From positions 220,920-284,919 of the forward strand of contig CACEDS010000003.1 in assembly GCA_902558395.1 (NCBI GenBank): a stretch of 64,000 nucleotides of DNA. Reading direction: 5' to 3'. The notes under the pieces are model-generated. The model was given only the letters and a program-made list of their open reading frames with translations, was not told the DNA's origin and made no database searches. Positions 9,093 through 18,006 of the stretch are shown here, one piece after another. The DNA comes from an uncultured SAR86 cluster bacterium. Its GTDB lineage: Bacteria; Pseudomonadota; Gammaproteobacteria; Magnimaribacterales; D2472. The first letter of the stretch is position 1; every line of letters begins with the position of its first letter. Both the position numbers and the translations under genes were made by a program.

Positions 9093-10548
9093 TACATTTA
9101 ATTTATATCTTTTTGGTGGAACGGGAGATTTATCCAATAGAAAATTGATACCTGCTATGTTCAGACAAGAAACGCTTGGAAATATCAATAATGATAGTGA
9201 AATTATAGGTCTTGGATCAAGAGATATATCAGTTGATGAATATGCCTTGATGGTTCAAGAATCATTAACAAAGCACTTTCCTGGATTTAATGAGAATGAT
9301 GAGGCTTGGAAAAGGTTTTCAAAAAAATTGAGCTATATAAAAGTTGATATAAATTCAAAAGAGGATTGGAAAAATATTAACAATATTCCAAGCAACAGAG
9401 CTGTTGTTTATTATTTAGCTACTCCACCAAATTTATATAAGCAGATAGCAACATGTTTAAAAGATAATGATTTAATCCAAGATAATTGCAGAGTTGTAGT
9501 TGAGAAACCTATTGGTTCAGATCTCGAATCAGCAGAGGATATTAATAATTCACTGTCAGCTGGTTTTGTTGAAACCCAAATCTATAGAATAGATCATTAC
9601 TTGGGTAAAGAAGCGGTACAAAATCTTTTAGCGCTAAGATTTGCAAATACTATTTTTGAGAAAAGTTGGTCAAATTCAGCTATAGATCATATTCAAATTA
9701 CTGTCGCAGAAGATTTAGGTGTTGAAGGTCGCGGTGGTTATTACGATGAAACTGGTGCCTTAAGGGATATGGTGCAAAATCATTTACTACAGATTTTATG
9801 CTTAATTGCAATGGAGCCACCTGTATCGATTCAAAGTGAGTCGGTAAGAGATGAGAAGCTAAAAGTTCTTAAGTCCTTAGCACCTTTTACAAAAGAGACA
9901 ATTGCTTTAAATTCAGTCAGAGCGCAGTATCTTGATGGTATCTCAAAAGGTGAACCAGCATGTGCCTATTTAGATGAGAATGGTGTTGATCCAAAAAATA
10001 ATACTGAAACATTTGTTGCTCTTAAGCTAGAAATTAATAATTGGAGATGGTCAGGCGTTCCCTTTTATTTAAGAACTGGAAAAAGAATGCACTCAAAATC
10101 ATCTGAGATAGTGGTTAGGTACAAATCTGTACCTCACAATATTTTTTCAAAAGAAGCCGCATTAAAACCGGACCAGCTTGTTTTAAGAATTCACCCTGAT
10201 GAGGGCATTGATTTAAAGTTAAATACTAAGCAGCCTGGTGTGTCTGGATATGATTTAGAAGAACTTCCATTAGATTTAAATTTGCATGATTATCATGAAC
10301 TTGGTCATCAAGATTGTTATGAAAGATTACTTTTAGACGTTATAAGAGGTAATCCATCATTATTTGTAAGACGCGATGAGATCGAAGCGTCATGGAAGTG
10401 GATAGATAACATTATTAATCTATGGGAATCTCAAGATGTCCCTATGGAAGATTATATATCTGGTGGTTGGGGTCCATCGAATGCAGATTTACTATTAAAA
10501 AGAGATTTTAGATCTTGGAAAAACGGATCATCAAAAAAATCAACATGA
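9082..10548 (+). CDS. zwf: Glucose-6-phosphate 1-dehydrogenase
   Basis: A 488-aa enzyme oxidising glucose-6-phosphate to 6-phosphogluconolactone, the entry step of the ED route. The N-terminal dinucleotide-binding motif LFGGTGDLSNRKL and the active-site signature RIDHYLGKE (about residues 171-179) are intact, and the length matches the family. It overlaps the end of aceF by 11 bp and the start of edd by 4 bp (ATGA), so it belongs to one transcript. No 6-phosphogluconolactonase gene (pgl) lies beside it, so the lactone is either hydrolysed spontaneously or by an enzyme encoded elsewhere. Confidence 0.97.
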   Translation: MDLNTFNLYLFGGTGDLSNRKLIPAMFRQETLGNINNDSEIIGLGSRDISVDEYALMVQESLTKHFPGFNENDEAWKRFSKKLSYIKVDINSKEDWKNINNIPSNRAVVYYLATPPNLYKQIATCLKDNDLIQDNCRVVVEKPIGSDLESAEDINNSLSAGFVETQIYRIDHYLGKEAVQNLLALRFANTIFEKSWSNSAIDHIQITVAEDLGVEGRGGYYDETGALRDMVQNHLLQILCLIAMEPPVSIQSESVRDEKLKVLKSLAPFTKETIALNSVRAQYLDGISKGEPACAYLDENGVDPKNNTETFVALKLEINNWRWSGVPFYLRTGKRMHSKSSEIVVRYKSVPHNIFSKEAALKPDQLVLRIHPDEGIDLKLNTKQPGVSGYDLEELPLDLNLHDYHELGHQDCYERLLLDVIRGNPSLFVRRDEIEASWKWIDNIINLWESQDVPMEDYISGGWGPSNADLLLKRDFRSWKNGSSKKST

Positions 10549-12332
10549 AAAAGCAATTAATAAATATTAAAGATCGAATCGAACAAAGAAGTAAAGATTC
10601 ACGATCTAATTATTTAGAAAAAATAAAATTCTCTTCAGAGCAATCAAAATCTGCAAGAGATAATATGGGATGCAGTAATATCGCCCATGCCTTTGCGTCA
10701 TGTGATAAAACACAACAAGATCAAGGAGCTAATGGTGGGACAGTCATCGGTATAGTTTCCGCCTACAATGATATGCTTTCAGCCCATGCTCCCTTAAAAA
10801 ATTATCCAGATGTTATTAAAAATTCATCAGTAAAAAGAAATGCTATAGCAAGAGTTGCTGGTGGTGTTCCTGCTATGTGCGATGGAATTACTCAAGGTGA
10901 GCCCGGGATGGAGCTTTCATTATTTAGCAGAGATGTAATTGCGTTATCTACTGCTGTAGCTTTTTCTCATAATGTTTTTGATGCTGGCATATGTCTTGGT
11001 GTCTGTGACAAAATTGTGCCTGGATTAGTTATAGGTGCTCTCTCGTTTGGACACTTTCCCATAGCCATGCTTCCTGCTGGACCTATGCCTACTGGAATTT
11101 CAAATGAAGAAAAATCAGCTAATAGAAAAAAATATGCAAGCGGAGAAATTGATAGATCTGCATTGATATCATCTGAACAATCAGCATATCATAGTTCAGG
11201 CACCTGTACCTTCTATGGAACTGCTAATACTAATCAGTTAATTATGGAAGTGATGGGTCTTCAACTTCCAAGCGCATCATTTTTTCAACCTAATACTAAA
11301 GAGAGAGAATTATTAATAGATAAAACTGTTGAATGTATTTTAGACCTAAAAGAAAAAGGTATAAAAATGGGTGAAATGCTCGATTCAAAGAGTTGGGTAA
11401 ATGCTATTGTCGGTTTAATTGCTAGTGGCGGATCTACAAATTTAGCAATCCACTTAATAGCTATGGCTGAGGCTGGTGGTTTTAAAATAACTATAGAAGA
11501 TATTGATGAGATAGCATCTATCACGCCAATAATTGCAAATGTATATCCAAATGGAACAGCTGATGTAAATGAATTCCATAATTCAGGAGGTGTTGCAGCA
11601 TTTATAGGATCTCTTCTCGATGGTGGTTATTTGTTTGATGATGTTCAAACTCTTCTTGGTTATGGGTTAGGTGTATATAGAAATAAATTAGAGATTCAAG
11701 ATGAAAGTCTAATATGGAAAGATAAATCAATAATTTTAGATCAAAGCATTATCAGAGATATTAATAACCCTTTCAGACAAACTGGTGGATTGAAATTAAT
11801 GAATGGAAACCTTGGAAAGGGAGTCATTAAAACTTCTGCATTAAAAAATCCTGATAAGGTTATTAAAGCCCCTGCAGTTGTTTTTGATGATCAGGAAGAC
11901 GTTTTAAATGCTTTTAATGAAGGTGAATTAAATAAAGATTTAATAATTGTAGTAAGAGGCCAGGGTCCATCAGCAAATGGTATGCCAGAACTTCACAAGC
12001 TGACCTCACCATTAAATGTTCTTCAATCAAAGGGCTTTGATATAGCTATTATTACTGATGGAAGAATGTCAGGAGCTTCTGGAAGTGTCCCGGCTGTCAT
12101 TCATATTACCCCAGAAGCAAAAAACTTAGGCCCCATTGGTCTTATAAACAATGGCGATCTAATTGAATTAGATATTAAAGAAGGAACCTTTAAGCTATTA
12201 GTTGAGAATAATATTCTTGAGAAAAGAACCCATGCAGAAATTAATCATAGCCATCAAGGGATTGGTAGAGAACTCTTTAAATCATTTAGAGATAAAGTTG
12301 GTTCTGTAGAAACTGGAGCATCTATTTTCTAA
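10545..12332 (+). CDS. edd: Phosphogluconate dehydratase (Entner-Doudoroff)
   Basis: A 595-aa iron-sulfur dehydratase of the IlvD/Edd family converting 6-phosphogluconate to 2-keto-3-deoxy-6-phosphogluconate. Family segments include VAGGVPAMCDGITQGEPGMELS, with a conserved cluster-associated Cys, SGTCTFYGTANTNQ, ASGGSTNLAIHLIAMAEAGG and DGRMSGASGSVPA. I set the start at the ATG at 10545 (MKKQL...), which overlaps the zwf stop as ATGA, rather than the upstream start at 10515. The stop overlaps the eda start by one base. The length agrees with Edd (about 600 aa). Confidence 0.96.
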   Translation: MKKQLINIKDRIEQRSKDSRSNYLEKIKFSSEQSKSARDNMGCSNIAHAFASCDKTQQDQGANGGTVIGIVSAYNDMLSAHAPLKNYPDVIKNSSVKRNAIARVAGGVPAMCDGITQGEPGMELSLFSRDVIALSTAVAFSHNVFDAGICLGVCDKIVPGLVIGALSFGHFPIAMLPAGPMPTGISNEEKSANRKKYASGEIDRSALISSEQSAYHSSGTCTFYGTANTNQLIMEVMGLQLPSASFFQPNTKERELLIDKTVECILDLKEKGIKMGEMLDSKSWVNAIVGLIASGGSTNLAIHLIAMAEAGGFKITIEDIDEIASITPIIANVYPNGTADVNEFHNSGGVAAFIGSLLDGGYLFDDVQTLLGYGLGVYRNKLEIQDESLIWKDKSIILDQSIIRDINNPFRQTGGLKLMNGNLGKGVIKTSALKNPDKVIKAPAVVFDDQEDVLNAFNEGELNKDLIIVVRGQGPSANGMPELHKLTSPLNVLQSKGFDIAIITDGRMSGASGSVPAVIHITPEAKNLGPIGLINNGDLIELDIKEGTFKLLVENNILEKRTHAEINHSHQGIGRELFKSFRDKVGSVETGASIF

Positions 12333-12958
12333 TGAGTATATTTAATATTATTAATGAAACTAAGTTAATTCCTTTAACAACTATAACTTCAAGAGAGGAT
12401 GTGGAACCCTTATGCGAGGTTTTGATTGAAGCTTCAATTCCGCTCATAGAAATTACATTAAGAGACGAGAGAACTCTAGATGTAATTGATGAATTTAATA
12501 AATTCCCTGAAGTTCATTTAGGAGTAGGTACTATAAGATCTGAATCACATATTGATCTTGCTATTAATGCAAGTGCTTCATTTCTAATTTCTCCTGGCTA
12601 TTCTGAAAATCTTTTAAATTATGCAAAACAAAACAATATCCCTTTAATACCCGGTGTTCAGACACCATCAGAAATCATTAAAGCCAATGAAGCTGGTCTG
12701 ACTACTCTTAAATTTTTTCCAGCTGAGCTCTCAGGAGGCGTAGATAGACTTAAAGTCTATAGATCAGTATTTTCTGATATAAAATTTATTCCAACAGGTG
12801 GAATTACAAATGAAAATGCATTAAGTTATTTGGCTTTAGATAATGTAATGGCTGTTGGAGCATCAGCTTTAATATCACCTGATTTAGTTAACTCAAAATC
12901 ATGGTCTGAGATTAAAAATAATTTAAAAAAATCAAAAGAATTAATTACTAAAAGTTAA
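12332..12958 (+). CDS. eda: 2-keto-3-deoxy-6-phosphogluconate aldolase
   Basis: A 208-aa class I aldolase splitting KDPG into pyruvate and glyceraldehyde-3-phosphate. The TIM-barrel motifs are present: EITLRDERTLD with the catalytic Glu, GVGTIRS, SPGYSENLL, LKFFPAEL with the Schiff-base Lys, and FIPTGGI. Its start overlaps the edd stop (TAATG). It completes the ED branch within the operon, and the pyruvate can be used by the pyruvate dehydrogenase encoded at the head of the same run. Confidence 0.96.
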   Translation: MSIFNIINETKLIPLTTITSREDVEPLCEVLIEASIPLIEITLRDERTLDVIDEFNKFPEVHLGVGTIRSESHIDLAINASASFLISPGYSENLLNYAKQNNIPLIPGVQTPSEIIKANEAGLTTLKFFPAELSGGVDRLKVYRSVFSDIKFIPTGGITNENALSYLALDNVMAVGASALISPDLVNSKSWSEIKNNLKKSKELITKS

Positions 12959-12973
12959 CCTAAGGAGAGGGTA

Positions 12974-14539
12974 ATGTTTAACACATTAGATTGGATTATT
13001 GTAGGTCTTTATTGTATTGGTATTATCTCTCTAGCAACGTATGTTTCCAGAACCTCATCAGGTAAAGAAAGGACTGCGGAAGATTATTTTTTAGCAGGTC
13101 GTTCTCTTCCATGGTGGGCAATTGGCGCATCATTAATAGCAGCAAATATTTCAGCAGAACAAATTATTGGCATGTCTGGCCAGGGCTTTGTAGTTGGTAT
13201 GGCAATTGCAGTATGGGAATTAACAGCAGCAATAGCTTTAATTGTAATGGCAAAATTTTTTCTTCCTTTATTTCTTGAAAAAAAGATTTATACGATGCCG
13301 CAATTTTTAGAGAAAAGATTTGATAGAAGGGTAAGTTTAGTTCTTTCGTTCTTTTGGCTTACTGTATATATCTTTATAAATCTAACAACAGTACTTTGGC
13401 TTGGCTCAATTGCTATCAACACCTTAACAGGTTTATCTTTAGTTAATGGTCTAATTTTATTAGCATTATTGTCGCTAGCTTACTCTCTGTCTGGAGGCCT
13501 TAAAGCTGTTGCAATGACAGATATTGTTCAGGTTGTTCTCTTGATTTTTGGAGGTCTTGCTGTTTCTTACATAGCATTGAATACAATCTCTGATAACTCT
13601 GGTGTTCTCAGTGGTTTAACTATTGTTTACCAAGAACTCCCAGAAAAATTTGATATGATTCTTTCGCCAGATAATCCATCGTATGAAAATCTTCCAGGCA
13701 TATGGATATTGCTTGGCGCAGGGGTATGGATTGGTCATTTTGCCTATTGGGGCTTTAATCAATATATTACTCAAAGAGCACTTGGAGCTAAATCAATCAA
13801 AGAAGCTCAAAAGGGTGTGATGTTTGCTGCATACTTAAAGTTATTAATGCCTTTGGTAATTGTGTTGCCAGGTATATGCGCAGCAATTTTATTTCCAGTT
13901 CTCGAAAAATCTGATCAGGCTTATCCAACCATGATGTCTCTTTTACCAAATGGGCTATTAGGTTTAACTTTTGCAGCTCTTATTGCTGCAATTGTTTCAT
14001 CGTTAGCCTCTATGACAAATAGTATTAGTACTATTTTCACTATGGATATTTATAGAAAGTTTTCTAAGAATAATGTCTCTGAATCAAAATTAATCAGCAT
14101 TGGACGAAACACTGTTATTGTTTCTCTATTAATTGCTGTAATAGTTGCAAAGCCACTTTTAGGTAGCTTTGATTCTATATTTCAATATATCCAAAACTTT
14201 ACTGGTCTTTTTACACCAGGAATATTAGTTATATTTTTAGTTGCCTTATTTTGGAATAAAGCTACAACTTTATCTACATTGGTAGCAGCAATATCTTCAT
14301 TAGTTTTATCTATTTTAATAAGTTTCACTTTTCCAGAGCTACCATATATACATAGAATGGGAATAGTTTTCTTTATCTCTGGATTTGCATGTTACATGAC
14401 AGCCTTAATTCAAGGATATCAAATACAGGCTAAGGCTATTGATTTAAATGGAATAGATTTTACAACTTCTAGATCTTTCAATATAAACACAATAATCGTA
14501 GTAAGTGTCCTGGCATTTATCTATATAACTTTCGCATAA
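12974..14539 (+). CDS. Sodium:solute symporter (SSS/SGLT family), probable sugar importer
   Basis: A 521-aa polytopic inner-membrane protein with about 13-14 hydrophobic segments. SSS features include DYFLAGRSLPWWAIGASLIAANIS near the N terminus and a GxxG-rich YSLSGGLKAVAMTDIVQ segment typical of SGLT-like glucose/galactose carriers. A strong Shine-Dalgarno (AAGGAGAG) precedes the start, unlike the overlapping starts upstream. Between eda and a GH3 gene it most likely imports glucose or short beta-glucosides with Na+. The exact substrate cannot be read from sequence. Confidence 0.9.
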   Translation: MFNTLDWIIVGLYCIGIISLATYVSRTSSGKERTAEDYFLAGRSLPWWAIGASLIAANISAEQIIGMSGQGFVVGMAIAVWELTAAIALIVMAKFFLPLFLEKKIYTMPQFLEKRFDRRVSLVLSFFWLTVYIFINLTTVLWLGSIAINTLTGLSLVNGLILLALLSLAYSLSGGLKAVAMTDIVQVVLLIFGGLAVSYIALNTISDNSGVLSGLTIVYQELPEKFDMILSPDNPSYENLPGIWILLGAGVWIGHFAYWGFNQYITQRALGAKSIKEAQKGVMFAAYLKLLMPLVIVLPGICAAILFPVLEKSDQAYPTMMSLLPNGLLGLTFAALIAAIVSSLASMTNSISTIFTMDIYRKFSKNNVSESKLISIGRNTVIVSLLIAVIVAKPLLGSFDSIFQYIQNFTGLFTPGILVIFLVALFWNKATTLSTLVAAISSLVLSILISFTFPELPYIHRMGIVFFISGFACYMTALIQGYQIQAKAIDLNGIDFTTSRSFNINTIIVVSVLAFIYITFA

Positions 14540-14548
14540 ACAAGAAAT

Positions 14549-17089
14549 ATGAAGAAAAATATTTATCTACTTACATACATTTTGCTTATTACATCATGCG
14601 ATAGTCATGACTCTTCATCTATAGCTAGTATAGAAAACGTTGATTGGTCGAATGATAAATATTGCTCTGTTTCAGTTGATACCAAATTTATAGACAATTT
14701 AATTCAAAATATGACTTTAGAACAGAAGGTTGGGCAAATTATTATGCCTGATATTGATGAAGTTACACCTGAGGACGCAAAACAATATCAATTAGGAACC
14801 TTTTTAAATGGTGGTGGTAAATTTCCCAATAAAAATAAAAATAGTTCTGTTGAGGATTGGAAAAAGTTAAGTGAAGATTTTTATAACGCATCTCCAGTTG
14901 TTAACGGTATTCTTATACCAATTCTATGGGGGACTGATGCTGTTCATGGACATAATAATGTAATTGGAGCAACGATCTTTCCCCACAATATTGGTCTTGG
15001 ATCAACTATGAATCCAGATTTAATTGAGAGGATTGGTGAGGCTGTTGCAAAAGAAGTGCTTTCAACAGGTATACCATGGACTTTTGCACCAACCATTGCT
15101 GTTCCACAAAATGATTTATGGGGAAGAACGTATGAGGGTTATTCTGAAAATCCCGAATTAGTTTCTTTGCTTGGAGAGGCAATGATTCTTGGTCTTCAGG
15201 GTGAGGGTGATAGCTTCTTGGATGACAACCATGTCTTAGCCACTGCAAAACATTTTCTTGGAGATGGCGGCACCAAAGACGGTATCGATCAAGGAAATAC
15301 AATCATAAGCGAACAAGAACTGAGAGATATTCATGGAGAACCTTACTTTGCTGCAATAGGCTCATGTGTTCAAACTGTAATGGCAAGCTTTAATTCATGG
15401 AATGGAGAGAAAGCTCATGGTAGTGATTATCTTTTACAAAATATCTTAAGAGAACAAATGGGTTTTGATGGATTGGTTGTTGGTGACTGGAATGGTCATG
15501 GACAAGTTCCAGGATGTTCAAAAGAAAACTGTCCTCAATCATTTAATGCAGGTGTTGATATTTTTATGGCACCAGATGAATGGAAACCTTTATATGACAA
15601 TACTCTAGATCAGGCAAGAAATGGAGAGATATCCATCGAGAGGCTTGATGAGGCTGTAAAAAATATATTATCAGTTAAATATTTATTAGGTATGTTTGAT
15701 GGAAGAAAGCCTCATTTATATCCATATAACTATATTGGAGATAAAAAACACAGAGCAATTGCAAGACAAGCTGTAAGAGAATCAATAGTCCTTCTTAAAA
15801 ACAATAACAACACACTTCCTATCAAATCTGGAAAACACATCCTTGTTATTGGAGATTCCGCTAATAAAATCACAAAACATATGGGTGGGTGGACTATTAC
15901 TTGGCAGGGAAGAGAAAATCAAAATAGTGAATTTCCAAATTCTAAAAGCATCTATGAAGTTATCAAATTAAAGGCAGAAAATAATGGTGGCAGTGCTGAA
16001 TTCTCAAACTCTTCTGACTATGAAAAAAAACCTGACGTAGTTATTTTTGTTTATGGTGAAGACCCTTATGCTGAAGGTGATGGCGATAGAAAGCATATAT
16101 TTTATGAAAATCAGGATAAAAGATTCTTAAAATATATGAGAGAAATTGCAGATAAAAAAATTCCATCTGTTTCTTTATTTATCTCAGGAAGGCCGCTGAT
16201 TGTAAATGAAGAAATTAACTTATCAGATTCTTTTGTTCAGTTGTGGCTACCTGGAACAGCTATTGAAGGAATTACAGATGTTATTTTTACTAATAAAAAT
16301 AATGAAATAAATTATGATTTCAAAGGAAAATTATCTTATTCGTGGCCTAAGTTTTCACATCAAACAAAATTGAATTATGGTAACAAAGAATATGATCCAC
16401 TTTTCCCTTACGGCTTTGGATTAACTTATGCTGATGATAATTACCGCGATTCTATAAATATTAAAGAGACCATCCCTCAAAGAGATGAGATTACTCTTTT
16501 CTTAGGTTCTGCATATCCATCCTACAAAGAAATAATTTCATACTATGATTCTGATAAAAATGAGCAGATATACGAGGGTATAAGTGCAGACATTTATAAA
16601 AATGAAAAAGCTGGAATTTTAATATCAAAGTTTGATTATAAAAAACAAGATGATGCAAAAAGAATAGACTTTGGTAAAAAGAACACCATGAAATTTTGGG
16701 AAATATCTAGCGGATCGAGCGAAGATTTATCTTATATGAAAAATGGATCATTGGAGCTAATTTTAAAACCTCAATCATCATCAGATAAAAAAATTGAGCT
16801 AGTCATACAATGCTCTAAGAATGTAAATCAAATAAATATATCAGGAACAAAAGAATGCTATAAAGCATTTGATTTATCTAACTTATTAAAAGATGAGTCA
16901 CTTGGTGCATGGAAAAAAATTACAATGCCTTTTAGTTGTTTAAACAATGATAGCTTTGAAATATCATCTATAACTTCAAGAGCAAAACTAGCAACTAGTG
17001 GTGACTGGGTGGTCGATATTCACTCAATCAAATACTTAAATAATATGGAAATTAAGACCTGCAAATTATTATCTGAAGATCATGAGTAA
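14549..17089 (+). CDS. Glycoside hydrolase family 3 beta-glucosidase / exo-beta-glucanase lipoprotein
   Basis: An 846-aa protein with a lipoprotein signal peptide (lipobox LLITSC), so it is probably anchored to the periplasmic or outer face of a membrane. The GH3 N-terminal domain holds WGTDAVHGHNN, the KHFLGDGGT substrate-binding motif and the nucleophile Asp313 in VVGDWNGHG. The GH3 C-terminal domain follows (about 410-640), and an additional beta-rich domain of about 200 aa ends the protein, as in ExoP-type marine exo-1,3/1,4-beta-glucanases. It would release glucose from laminarin oligosaccharides. It overlaps the glucokinase gene by 8 bp, consistent with co-production of glucose and its kinase. 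Confidence 0.93.
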   Translation: MKKNIYLLTYILLITSCDSHDSSSIASIENVDWSNDKYCSVSVDTKFIDNLIQNMTLEQKVGQIIMPDIDEVTPEDAKQYQLGTFLNGGGKFPNKNKNSSVEDWKKLSEDFYNASPVVNGILIPILWGTDAVHGHNNVIGATIFPHNIGLGSTMNPDLIERIGEAVAKEVLSTGIPWTFAPTIAVPQNDLWGRTYEGYSENPELVSLLGEAMILGLQGEGDSFLDDNHVLATAKHFLGDGGTKDGIDQGNTIISEQELRDIHGEPYFAAIGSCVQTVMASFNSWNGEKAHGSDYLLQNILREQMGFDGLVVGDWNGHGQVPGCSKENCPQSFNAGVDIFMAPDEWKPLYDNTLDQARNGEISIERLDEAVKNILSVKYLLGMFDGRKPHLYPYNYIGDKKHRAIARQAVRESIVLLKNNNNTLPIKSGKHILVIGDSANKITKHMGGWTITWQGRENQNSEFPNSKSIYEVIKLKAENNGGSAEFSNSSDYEKKPDVVIFVYGEDPYAEGDGDRKHIFYENQDKRFLKYMREIADKKIPSVSLFISGRPLIVNEEINLSDSFVQLWLPGTAIEGITDVIFTNKNNEINYDFKGKLSYSWPKFSHQTKLNYGNKEYDPLFPYGFGLTYADDNYRDSINIKETIPQRDEITLFLGSAYPSYKEIISYYDSDKNEQIYEGISADIYKNEKAGILISKFDYKKQDDAKRIDFGKKNTMKFWEISSGSSEDLSYMKNGSLELILKPQSSSDKKIELVIQCSKNVNQINISGTKECYKAFDLSNLLKDESLGAWKKITMPFSCLNNDSFEISSITSRAKLATSGDWVVDIHSIKYLNNMEIKTCKLLSEDHE

Positions 17090-17999
17090 AGTTTTATTAA
17101 TAGATATTGGTGGCACAAATTTAAGATACGCATATTCCGATGGCGATTTTTCATCTCTAAATGAAACAAACAAAATTCAATTGTCTTGTATTAAAGGCTT
17201 TGATGAAATTCTAACTAACTTAACAAAAGAGAAGGATGTAGACTCTTTGGTTATTTCAGTGGCTGGTCCAAAGATTAATGGCTCAATTACTATGACTAAT
17301 AGAGACTTTTCCATCAATGAACAAGATATTAAAAATACTTTTAAGTTCAAATCATGTCATTTATTAAATGATTGGGAATCAATTGGTCATAGCTTAGCTG
17401 CCTATGAAAGCTCAGATATTGCGATTATTAAAGATGGAACAAAGTTTAATGAGAATAGCTTTTTTATTGGTCCAGGTACTGGCCTTGGAGCTGCGTTATT
17501 GATAGGTGATGATAATGTTATTCCTACAGAAATAGGCAATACAACAGGATTAACTAAGGCTTTATTGAAAAATTATGCAATTGATAATGCAGATCATTTT
17601 AGGACCCTAGAAGACGTTTTATCAGGCAAAGCAATATCTGACATCTATGAATATAAAACTGGTCAAAGATTGAGCTCTGAAGACATTGTTCAAAGATATG
17701 GATCTGATGATGAAATGGCTAATTATATTATTGATGGATTTATAAAATCTTTAGCTGAAACTATTTCAGACATGGCTCTTACATTTATTGCAGGAAGAGG
17801 TATCTACATTGCAGGCGGACTAATAAGATCAATATTTCAAATTATGGATAAAGAAAAATTTATTGAGTACTTTTATGGTGATAAAAAATTAGTTCATTTA
17901 CAAATTTTAGAAATGATAAAGATTGGTATTGTTGAAAAAGAACATGCCTGTCTACACGGTAATTTAAACTTTTATAAAAAACATATAAATAAGGCTTAA
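17082..17999 (+). CDS. glk: Glucokinase
   Basis: A 305-aa cytoplasmic kinase phosphorylating glucose with ATP to feed Zwf. The ATP/phosphate motif is at the N terminus (LLIDIGGTNLRYAY). LLNDWESIGHS carries the catalytic Asp region, and FFIGPGTGLGAALLIG and PTEIGNT match the proteobacterial Glk family (PF02685). It overlaps the GH3 gene by 8 bp and is followed after 7 bp by the phosphorylase gene. It lacks the zinc-binding CXCGXXGC motif of ROK kinases. Confidence 0.92.
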   Translation: MSKVLLIDIGGTNLRYAYSDGDFSSLNETNKIQLSCIKGFDEILTNLTKEKDVDSLVISVAGPKINGSITMTNRDFSINEQDIKNTFKFKSCHLLNDWESIGHSLAAYESSDIAIIKDGTKFNENSFFIGPGTGLGAALLIGDDNVIPTEIGNTTGLTKALLKNYAIDNADHFRTLEDVLSGKAISDIYEYKTGQRLSSEDIVQRYGSDDEMANYIIDGFIKSLAETISDMALTFIAGRGIYIAGGLIRSIFQIMDKEKFIEYFYGDKKLVHLQILEMIKIGIVEKEHACLHGNLNFYKKHINKA

Positions 18000-18006
18000 T
18001 CAAATC

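Noticed and set aside
17082-17999. Assignment of the sugar kinase to the ROK family
   Set aside because: The characteristic ROK zinc-binding cysteine cluster is absent, and the motifs fit the proteobacterial glucokinase family better.
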